Shown: positions 5,854 to 10,375 of the stretch, piece after piece
How the letters are laid out: each line of letters starts with the position of its first letter
How positions within the stretch are numbered: the stretch's first letter is position 1
DNA from: Pseudomonadota bacterium
GTDB taxonomy: Bacteria > Pseudomonadota > Alphaproteobacteria > Acetobacterales > Acetobacteraceae
Direction of reading: 5' to 3'
Assembly (NCBI GenBank): GCA_021784255.1
Contig: JAJXSZ010000083.1
Coordinates: 1 to 10,375 of the forward strand
DNA: 10,375 nt
The notes under the pieces: generated by a model
Seen by the model: only the letters and a program-made list of their open reading frames with translations
Told to the model about the DNA's origin: nothing
Database searches by the model: none
Position numbers and translations under genes: made by a program

Positions 5854-7740
5854 TCACTTCAGAATGAATCCGGCATCGAGCGTCGGCATACCGCCTGGCG
5901 TGCGCGCCAGTTGCCGGCCGAACAGGATGCGTCCGAGATCCGTTGCCGGACGGAAATGGTCGGTCGGCGTGCGCAGCGCCGTGGGATCAGACACCGGGCG
6001 CACGATATACGGCGTCACGATGATGACGAGCTCGCTCTCGCCGCGCTGGAAGGAATTCGACTTGAACAGCGGCCCCAGAATCGGCAGCTCGCCCAGCCCG
6101 GGGACGGCATTCGTTTCGTTGGTGCTCATCTTCTGCAGCAGCCCGGCGATGGCGAAGCTCTGGCCGCTGCCGAGCTCGATCGTGGTCTCGGCGCGCCGCA
6201 CCGAGAGCGCCGGAATGGTCAGCGTCCCGCTGCCAAGCGGCACGCTCACCTGGCCCTGCGTCGAGAGCTGGCTCACCTCCGGACGGATCCGCAGATTGAG
6301 CCGGTTCGCCGACAGCACCGTCGGCACCAGTGCGAGGCTGACGCCGAACTGCTTGAAGGCGATGGTGATCGTCGGCTGGCCGTTGCTGCTCTGCGCCGCC
6401 ACCGGGATCGGGAACTCGCCGCCGGCCAGGAAGCTCGCGGTCTCGCCGGACTGCGCCGTCAGGTTCGGCTCGGCGAGGATGGTGATCAGGTTGTCCTGCG
6501 CCAGCGCATCGATCACGCCGTTGAAGTCCCAGCGGCCGGACAGCAGGGAGGCGGTGGCAAAGGTGGCGCCGGCGAGATTGGCGTCGGGCATCCCCGGCGT
6601 GCCGAGCTGGAAGGACGTTCCGTGACCGAAATTACCGAAGGCCTGCCAGTTGAAGCCGAGCTGGCGGGTGATGTTGCGGTCGATCTCGGCGATGCGCACC
6701 CGCACGTTCACCTGGATGCTGCCGAGCACGGAGAGCTCGTCGTCAACCTTGAATTTCGGCCCGATATAGGCCTGCGCGATCGACACCGCGGACTGCGCCA
6801 TCTGCGCCGTGGCGACGGTGCCGGTGAGCAGCAGCGCATGCCCCGCCGCGCGCGCGCCAACGGACTGCCCGCCGACCACGGACTGGTTGATCGCCGCCTG
6901 CGCGGCCGCTGCCAGCGCCGGCGTCACCACCTTCGGCTCCAGCGCCGGGCCCTTGCTGGCCGCCGTCGGTGTCGAGCCGCTGGCCAGGCCCGGCGTGACC
7001 GTGACGTCGTACTGCGCGATCGGCATGCCGTTGGCACTCGCCGCGATCACGGTGGTGCGGCCGGGCCCCACACCCATCAGGAACAGGCTCGTGGGCGAGG
7101 CCGGCTGCACCCGCGCGATGGTCGGTTGTGCGGACATGATGGTGGCGGCGGCCATCGGCAGATGGAGCAACGAGCCGGTCCCCGCCTCGAGCATGATCGG
7201 GGTCATCCCGGTCGGTTCCGCCTGCACCATCGGCAGCGCCACCGGTGCCGCCGCGACATACCCGGGCGGCATCAGCACCACCGGCATCGGCGCTGCGGCC
7301 GGCAACGCGGCGGCGACAGGCATCGCCGCCGCGGCCGGCACGGCGGCTGTCACGCCAGCTTGCGGTGCCGCCACGGGGGGGGTGGGGGACACCGGCGCGG
7401 GCGCGACAGCCGGAGCGGCGGCCAGCGTGGTGGCTGGCGCCGACAGGGTTACGTGCATGGGCGCAACGTCGGGCGCCGGCACCTCGGTCGGCGCGCCTAC
7501 CACCGGCGTCGGCTGCACCGGCGTCGGCTGGAGGGGAACCGGCTGCGCCGGGCGCGGATTCGCGGCCTGCAGTACCGGTGGTTGCGCAACCGGAATGGCG
7601 AATTGCGGCGCGGCCATGCTGCGGTGTACCGGCGCCGCCACCACGGTCGGTGGCAACTCGGCGAGCTGCTGGGCGCGCGCGCCGGAGGCGCCGAGCACCA
7701 CCGTCAGGGCGGCGATCGCAATCTCGATGAAGCGCTTCAT
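5854..7740 (-). CDS. cpaC: CpaC/RcpA, outer-membrane secretin of the Flp pilus
   Basis: This 628-residue secretin forms the outer-membrane channel for the pilus. A Sec signal peptide (1-23, cleavage predicted after ARA) is followed by a long Pro/Ala-rich segment (about 26-180). A pilus-formation N-domain follows (about 186-249: LLHLPMAAATIMSAQPTIA, then GPGRTTVIAAS). A BON-like segment spans about 270-328, and the secretin core runs from VNVRVRIAEIDRNITRQLGF (344-363) to the signature VPGLGELPILGPLFKS (546-561) and ELVIIVTPYIVRPV (570-583). Typical CpaC proteins are about 450-550 residues, and the extra length is the Pro/Ala-rich segment. Inside it are a C8 run and a 15-bp tandem repeat. The start overlaps the cpaB stop as ATGA, with GGAGG 10 nt upstream. 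The rest of the domain layout is ordinary, so function is well supported. The role of the low-complexity segment is unknown. Confidence 0.96.
   Translation of the reverse strand: MKRFIEIAIAALTVVLGASGARAQQLAELPPTVVAAPVHRSMAAPQFAIPVAQPPVLQAANPRPAQPVPLQPTPVQPTPVVGAPTEVPAPDVAPMHVTLSAPATTLAAAPAVAPAPVSPTPPVAAPQAGVTAAVPAAAAMPVAAALPAAAPMPVVLMPPGYVAAAPVALPMVQAEPTGMTPIMLEAGTGSLLHLPMAAATIMSAQPTIARVQPASPTSLFLMGVGPGRTTVIAASANGMPIAQYDVTVTPGLASGSTPTAASKGPALEPKVVTPALAAAAQAAINQSVVGGQSVGARAAGHALLLTGTVATAQMAQSAVSIAQAYIGPKFKVDDELSVLGSIQVNVRVRIAEIDRNITRQLGFNWQAFGNFGHGTSFQLGTPGMPDANLAGATFATASLLSGRWDFNGVIDALAQDNLITILAEPNLTAQSGETASFLAGGEFPIPVAAQSSNGQPTITIAFKQFGVSLALVPTVLSANRLNLRIRPEVSQLSTQGQVSVPLGSGTLTIPALSVRRAETTIELGSGQSFAIAGLLQKMSTNETNAVPGLGELPILGPLFKSNSFQRGESELVIIVTPYIVRPVSDPTALRTPTDHFRPATDLGRILFGRQLARTPGGMPTLDAGFILK
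7375..7382 (-). repeat. C8 homopolymer inside cpaC coding sequence
   Basis: Eight consecutive C on the coding strand (G on the plus strand) encode part of Thr-Pro-Pro at residues 120-122 of CpaC. A C5 run lies just upstream, separated by one A. Gain or loss of one base would frameshift the secretin after about 120 residues, upstream of every functional domain. Homopolymers of this length can slip, but in a genome this GC-rich a C8 run may be simple chance in Pro codons. Confidence 0.9.
7501..7530 (-). repeat. 15-bp perfect tandem repeat in cpaC
   Basis: The 15-base unit CACCGGCGTCGGCTG (plus strand) occurs twice in direct succession and encodes QPTPV-QPTPV at residues 71-80 of CpaC. The unit is in frame, so copy-number change would lengthen or shorten the Pro-rich segment without breaking the protein. 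It suggests that the segment has grown by local duplication. Confidence 0.92.
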
Positions 7741-8603
7741 GGGAAGTGCACCTCCGTGCGCTGGTCGCCCTGGATCACCTCGACCGTATGACCGGCGCCA
7801 GCGGGCGGGCCGCCCGCGGCGATGGCGAGCGCCGGTGTGACATCGCTCGCGAAGACCGAGCCGCGCGGCTGCGCCTGGGGGACGGCGCTGTTATCGACAG
7901 CGCGGATCGCCAGCGACATCCGGCCGAGATTCTCGGCGACGTTGAGCCGCTGCGCATCACGCGCGTCGACCTCGAGCGTCACGGTGTGGGCGATCTTGCC
8001 CGTCACCCCCGCGGTCGGCGAGGCGCCCTGCACGATCGCCTGGTCCACCGCGATGACGCGCGCGTTGTAGAGAATGGTCTCGGTCATCACCTGATGGCCC
8101 GGCTGCACCTGGTGCTCCTTGCTGCCGGCGAAAAGCTCCGTCAGCATCACGTCCACATGGTCACCGGGCCAGATCAGGCCGGCGACGCCGGAGACCTGGT
8201 CGACCGGGATCGAGACCGCGCGCATCCCCGGCGGCAGCACGGCGGCAAGGAAGCCGCGGTCGCGCGGGCGCAGCACGTTGGCATTCACGATCGGCGCGCC
8301 GGCATCTGTATAGGTACGGATCAGCGCGCCCTCGATCGAGGCACGCGCGAACGGCGTGTCCAGGATCGCACCGGCCGGCACCTTGCCCACCGGCGCCGTG
8401 CGCACCCCGATGTCGGCGGCGCGCGTCAGCGTGCCGGCGGGCAGCACATGGGCCGCCACGAGGTAGGTTTCGGTGAGCGGCTTGACCGGCCCCCTGGCCT
8501 GCGAGACGACCTGCACCGGTGGTGCCGAGAGGCGCCAGGCGATCATGCCCAGGGCCATCATGGTGGTCAGGATGAGGCCGACGACGACGAGGCGAAGCGA
8601 CAT
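7737..8603 (-). CDS. cpaB: CpaB/RcpC, Flp pilus assembly protein with SAF domain
   Basis: This 288-residue protein has a single N-terminal membrane anchor (about 5-23) and a periplasmic body. Residues about 44-112 form the SAF-like region (TYLVAAHVLPAGTLTRAADI and on). The family hallmark follows: VLPPGMRAVSIPVDQVSGVAGLIWPGDHVDVML at 122-154, shown here as one stretch of conserved positions with Pro124-Gly126 and the GD at 147-148. The second hallmark is HTVTLEVDARDAQRLNVAEN at 206-225. CpaB/RcpC is thought to work with the secretin CpaC in the periplasm, and the two genes overlap by 4 bp here. The length is in the family range. The ATG at 8603 is 3 bp after the cpaA stop and has GGGGAG 7 nt upstream. 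Start and end are both well supported, and nothing about the protein looks abnormal. Confidence 0.95.
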   Translation of the reverse strand: MSLRLVVVGLILTTMMALGMIAWRLSAPPVQVVSQARGPVKPLTETYLVAAHVLPAGTLTRAADIGVRTAPVGKVPAGAILDTPFARASIEGALIRTYTDAGAPIVNANVLRPRDRGFLAAVLPPGMRAVSIPVDQVSGVAGLIWPGDHVDVMLTELFAGSKEHQVQPGHQVMTETILYNARVIAVDQAIVQGASPTAGVTGKIAHTVTLEVDARDAQRLNVAENLGRMSLAIRAVDNSAVPQAQPRGSVFASDVTPALAIAAGGPPAGAGHTVEVIQGDQRTEVHFP

Positions 8604-8606
8604 GGC

Positions 8607-9173
8607 TCAGCTCCCCATGCCAGTGTGAAGCGCGGCGAGATGCGCCGCGCCTGAGAGGGCGGCGCGCGCCGACACCGATGCGGCGAGCAGCGCAATCCAG
8701 CCGCCGGCGGCGATCGCCACCGCATAGGGCAGCGAGCCGCGGCGGGCGATGCGCCAGCGTTCGGCGGCGAAGACGCGCATCAGCACCGGCGCACCGGCGG
8801 GCGCGGGCAGCGGGCCAGGCAGCAGGCGCGCCAGCAGGTGCACCGCCGCGACCACGCCGCCGGCAAGCGCGGTGGCCATCAGGAAGGCGCCGAGGAAATG
8901 CAGCGGCAGCACGCAGGCCATCGCCGCGGCAAGCTTGACATCGCCGCCGCCGATGATGCCGCGCGCGTTGAGCAGCGCGAGGGCGACGAACAGTCCGAGC
9001 GCGCCGGCCAGCGACCAGCCGAGCGGGATCAACCCGTCGGCGAACGGACGCAGCAGCAGCGCCGCCGCGATCAGCGCCAGCGACAAACCATCGGGGATGG
9101 TGCGCGTGGCGATGTCGTTCCAGGCGGCGACGAGGAGGATGCCCATCGCAATGGGCGCTAGAAGAGTCGACAT
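8607..9173 (-). CDS. cpaA: CpaA/TadV, type IV prepilin peptidase (aspartic protease)
   Basis: This 188-residue integral membrane protease cleaves the Flp prepilin leader at the inner membrane. The two catalytic aspartates of the family are visible: Asp20 in WNDIATRTIP and Asp78 in the GxGD motif (GGGDVKL, 75-81). Hydrophobic segments cover about 3-18, 30-42, 51-68, 82-113 and 149-166, as expected for a small multi-spanning enzyme. It lacks the N-terminal methyltransferase domain of the larger PilD enzymes, as is normal for CpaA/TadV. The frame stays open upstream to 9413, but that extension is Arg/Pro-rich and unlike the family, so I set the start at the ATG at 9173, where the membrane segment begins. 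Its ribosome site is modest (GGGGAC). It is the first gene of the densely packed run that follows the pilin, separated from it by a hairpin-bearing spacer. Confidence 0.95.
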   Translation of the reverse strand: MSTLLAPIAMGILLVAAWNDIATRTIPDGLSLALIAAALLLRPFADGLIPLGWSLAGALGLFVALALLNARGIIGGGDVKLAAAMACVLPLHFLGAFLMATALAGGVVAAVHLLARLLPGPLPAPAGAPVLMRVFAAERWRIARRGSLPYAVAIAAGGWIALLAASVSARAALSGAAHLAALHTGMGS

Positions 9174-9197
9174 GCAGGGTCCCCGGGTGGTGGAACC

Positions 9198-9210
9198 AAG
9201 CGTAAAACTG
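9198..9210 (-). repeat. Shared leader motif, copy before cpaA
   Basis: Minus-strand CAGTTTTACGCTT lies 25 bp before the cpaA start. A near-identical copy (CAGTTTACGCTT) lies before the pilin gene at 9756-9767. GGTTCC follows this copy directly and the pilin copy after a short gap, and both leaders have an ACCCGG stretch just before the gene. It could be a regulator site or a trace of a duplicated leader. Confidence 0.55.
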
Positions 9211-9450
9211 ATGCAGCGAAGCCTGACTGCTCGACGAAGCCGGGAGCGGTTGCCGCGATCGGATTGATCTGGCGTCGTATCGAGCGACGCTGGCGAGGCG
9301 ATGGGTGCTCCGGGTCGGCTCCGAGCGGTCCGGGCCGTCGTCGGCGCCCCTTGGTCATGTGCCTGGCCGGCTCGGCTGGTTCTTCCCGGAGGGTGACCGG
9401 GAGCGGAACCCAACGTGCGGCCGGCGTCATGCCGGGGGTGGGGAGAGGGA

Positions 9451-9480
9451 GGCCGGCGCGCGGGGTGTCACGCGCCGGCC
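9451..9480 (-). terminator. Hairpin after pilin gene, possible attenuator
   Basis: A perfect 10-bp inverted repeat (GGCCGGCGCG and CGCGCCGGCC) with a 10-nt loop lies 21 bp after the pilin stop. On the minus strand it is followed by a C/T-rich tract rather than a clean U run, so it may be a leaky terminator or an mRNA-stabilising hairpin. A weaker hairpin follows at 9421-9435. Either role would give much pilin and less assembly machinery, as is needed for a pilus. Confidence 0.5.
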
Positions 9481-9501
9481 GTGTTCTCCTCCTTGCGCCT
9501 G

Positions 9502-9687
9502 TTACAGACCGGCGGTCACGCTGCCGAACGTCCCGCTAACGGCGGTACCGAGCTTCGCGGCGGCGACCGCCACGACGAGCACGATGCCAACCGCGAGCAC
9601 GGCGTATTCCACGGCGCTGATGCCCTTGCGGTCCTTCATCAGAGCGAACAGGCGGGGGCCATAAATGGCCGTCAGGGTCGAAAGCAT
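9502..9687 (-). CDS. flp: Flp/Fap major pilin prepeptide (type IVc)
   Basis: This 61-residue prepilin has a short leader with a basic end (KDRKG, 18-22), a predicted CpaA cleavage site after Gly22, and a mature chain of only 39 residues. The mature start ISAVEYA has Glu at +5 and Tyr at +6, the Flp hallmark, and is followed by a hydrophobic stretch to about residue 44. The short C-terminus (LGTAVSGTFGSVTAGL) is polar and Gly/Ser/Thr-rich, as in other Flp pilins. The ATG at 9687 has a GGAGAGGA site upstream with 8-9 nt spacing. An in-frame ATG at 9810 would add 41 non-conserved residues and is rejected. It is the first gene of the locus, standing apart from cpaA by 328 bp, which is common for a strongly expressed pilin. 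It is equivalent to pilA of Caulobacter, although the name depends on the naming scheme. Confidence 0.96.
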   Translation of the reverse strand: MLSTLTAIYGPRLFALMKDRKGISAVEYAVLAVGIVLVVAVAAAKLGTAVSGTFGSVTAGL

Positions 9688-9755
9688 GTCCAGTGTCCTC
9701 TCCGGGTTGTGGTCCCTGCCGCACCATGCGACCGGAACCGATTGGGTGTCGTCCG

Positions 9756-9767
9756 AAGCGTAAACTG
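9756..9767 (-). repeat. Shared leader motif, copy before pilin
   Basis: Minus-strand CAGTTTACGCTT lies about 69 bp before the pilin start, and a copy with one extra T lies before cpaA at 9198-9210. The element is downstream of the candidate pilin promoter, so if that promoter is right this motif is in the 5' untranslated region. Confidence 0.5.
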
Positions 9768-9805
9768 CAACAGTTACGGAGTTGCACCCTTTCGCTTCGT
9801 TCACA

Positions 9806-9835
9806 GTCATGAATCGGAACGTTGAAGAAAGTCAA
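9806..9835 (-). promoter_or_regulatory. Candidate sigma70-type promoter of the pilin gene
   Basis: On the minus strand a good -35 box TTGACT (9830-9835) is followed after 18 bp by a weak -10 CATGAC (9806-9811), or after 17 bp by TCATGA. A GANTC site (GATTC, 9811-9815) sits at the spacer/-10 border. Transcription from here would give an untranslated leader of about 110 nt. The -35 is convincing and the -10 is poor, so the call is tentative. Confidence 0.35.
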
Positions 9836-9918
9836 GGAGATTTTCACGGACCCCGTCGCCGGGTGAGACAGGCGAGACCCGTTCCTTCGCCGGCGTTTCA
9901 CACCATGCGCGACATTCG

Positions 9919-9933
9919 TTAAATCAACGTTGA
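9919..9933. promoter_or_regulatory. CtrA-like site TTAA-N7-TTGA
   Basis: TTAA (9919-9922) and TTGA (9930-9933) are spaced by 7 bases, one mismatch from the CtrA full site TTAA-N7-TTAA known in Caulobacter, where CtrA controls pilA. It lies some 85-115 bp upstream of the candidate pilin promoter. One site with a mismatch is weak evidence, though such a sequence is uncommon in DNA this GC-rich. Confidence 0.3.
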
Positions 9934-9958
9934 CGACTCGGTTTTTGAGAGAACCCAA

Positions 9959-10003
9959 GATCTGGGAGTCCGCGACCCCAATGCGCTCATGCGCTGGGAG
10001 TCC
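9959..10003 (+). repeat. Paired GGGAGTCC motif, module A
   Basis: GATCTGGGAGTCC (9959-9971) and CGCTGGGAGTCC (9992-10003) are direct repeats of the core TGGGAGTCC, with their GAGTC parts 32 bp apart. The first copy is identical over 13 bases to the first copy of module B at 10180-10192. GAGTC is also a GANTC site, the CcrM methylation target in alphaproteobacteria. The spacing of three helical turns suggests paired protein binding, which is inference. Confidence 0.6.
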
Positions 10004-10179
10004 GCTGCCTTTGGCTCCGCCGGCGCCCGTCTCGGGGGTGTCCACCTCACGAAACATCACCCCGGCACGGCGAGACGGCCGTGCAAAAATGCAACACGCG
10101 AGCGTTTGTCGTAGTTAACATCAGGTCACTTTTGACTCGCCTTGATAACGAATGGGCGATTTTCCCGCCCGGAACACAG

Positions 10180-10223
10180 GATCTGGGAGTCCTTTGATCA
10201 GGTGCCACACGATTCGGGAGTCC
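10180..10223 (+). repeat. Paired GGGAGTCC motif, module B
   Basis: GATCTGGGAGTCC (10180-10192) and GATTCGGGAGTCC (10211-10223) are direct repeats with their GAGTC parts 31 bp apart. The second copy contains two GANTC sites (GATTC and GAGTC) separated by two bases, and a third GANTC, GAATC, follows at 10229-10233. The module repeats the layout of module A, displaced by about 221 bp. It may be a regulator binding array serving the pilin gene or a gene off the right edge. Confidence 0.6.
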
Positions 10224-10375
10224 GTCGCGAATCCGGCCCCACCGCACCGCCGCCGGCGCGTTACCGCAGCATTTCGTTGCGCTGGCGTTTTTTCCGCTGC
10301 TCACCGGTCCTTCACCGTCCCTCAGCTCGGTTGACATCTCGTTACGTTTCTTCCGGTCTCCATTTTTCCGGCGTC

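Larger units (their letters stand above)
9174..9501. other. Spacer between pilin and cpaA, no gene seen
   Basis: This stretch of 328 bp contains no convincing gene. It holds a strong hairpin just after the pilin stop, a smaller hairpin at 9421-9435 (CCGGC, 5-nt loop, GCCGG), a 6-bp inverted repeat at 9272-9290, and near cpaA a copy of the motif also found before the pilin. It may serve to set different levels for pilin and assembly genes and may contain a separate cpaA promoter, though I cannot point to clear -35 and -10 boxes. Confidence 0.6.
9688..10375. other. Long non-coding region upstream of the pilin gene
   Basis: I see no credible gene in these 688 bp. The only open frames are Arg-, Cys- or Ser-rich and lack ribosome sites. 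Base composition is less GC-rich than in the genes, with short A and T runs (for example around 9941 and 10085). It holds the pilin leader, a candidate promoter, a TTAA-N7-TTGA site, nine GANTC sites between 9811 and 10233, and two paired GGGAGTCC motifs. It is the likely control region for the whole locus, perhaps shared with a divergent gene beyond the right edge. Confidence 0.7.

Noticed and set aside
7375..7388. G-quadruplex from the plus-strand G8-T-G5 run
   Set aside because: Fewer than four separated G runs are at hand without forcing the pattern; slippage is the simpler point of interest.
5782..7791. Plus-strand open frame of 669 codons opposite cpaC
   Set aside because: Arg/His/Gly-rich antisense frame. 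The minus strand encodes a secretin with all its signatures.
9272..9290. Inverted repeat GCGTCG/CGACGC as a terminator
   Set aside because: Only 6 bp of stem with no U tract on either strand; such repeats are frequent by chance at this GC content.
9174..9413. N-terminal extension of cpaA to 9413
   Set aside because: The extension is Arg/Pro-rich and unlike CpaA/TadV. The membrane segment with the first catalytic Asp starts just after the 9173 ATG.
9502..9810. Longer pilin with start at 9810
   Set aside because: The extra 41 residues do not resemble a prepilin leader, whereas the 9687 start has a good ribosome site and a leader of normal length.
10047..10337. Minus-strand frame of 96 codons upstream of the pilin
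   Set aside because: No ribosome site, no family resemblance, and it covers the repeated motifs, so it is probably chance.
10331..10359. Plus-strand promoter from the perfect TTGACA at 10331
   Set aside because: No acceptable -10 box at 16-18 bp spacing (CGGTCT at 17), so it is not listed as a feature.

Overview
The window is almost entirely one gene cluster read from the minus strand: a tad/cpa locus, which encodes a Flp-type (type IVc) tight-adherence pilus. Very high GC, the cpaA-B-C-D-E-F/tadB-tadC-tadD order and the short CpaD-family lipoprotein suggest a high-GC alphaproteobacterium. Rhodospirillales, perhaps Acetobacteraceae, is my best guess, but no taxonomic marker in the window proves it.

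Reading in the direction of transcription (right to left): 9688-10375 is a long non-coding region with lower GC than the rest. It carries a candidate promoter, a cluster of GANTC sites and two paired copies of a GGGAGTCC motif. Next come a 61-residue Flp major pilin (9502-9687), a hairpin-bearing spacer (9174-9501), and a tightly packed run of nine genes: cpaA prepilin peptidase (8607-9173), cpaB periplasmic protein (7737-8603), cpaC secretin (5854-7740), a minimal CpaD-like lipoprotein (5514-5846), cpaE/tadZ receiver-plus-MinD-like ATPase (4298-5527), cpaF/tadA secretion ATPase (2896-4284), tadB/cpaG (1937-2893) and tadC/cpaH (938-1933) inner-membrane platform proteins, and a TPR lipoprotein of the tadD type (1-912). 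The last runs off the left edge. From cpaA to tadD the gaps are 25 bp or less, with overlaps at cpaB/cpaC and cpaD/cpaE, so one transcript is likely.

Together these make a nearly complete pilus machine. CpaA matures the pilin, CpaF powers assembly through the TadB/TadC platform, CpaE positions the machine, and CpaC with CpaB, CpaD and TadD forms and supports the outer-membrane channel. The minor pseudopilins (TadE/TadF/TadG) are not in the window; if present nearby, they may lie past the left edge.

The most unusual points are: (1) two pairs of a GGGAGTCC/GANTC motif upstream of the pilin, with 31-32 bp (three helical turns) inside each pair and about 221 bp between pairs; (2) a CpaD reduced to its C-terminal signature and extended by a Gly-Ser tail whose codons double as the cpaE ribosome binding site; (3) a secretin with a long Pro/Ala-rich insert carrying a C8 homopolymer and a 15-bp tandem repeat; and (4) similar leader sequences in front of the pilin and cpaA. 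No RNA genes, insertion sequences or CRISPR arrays were seen.
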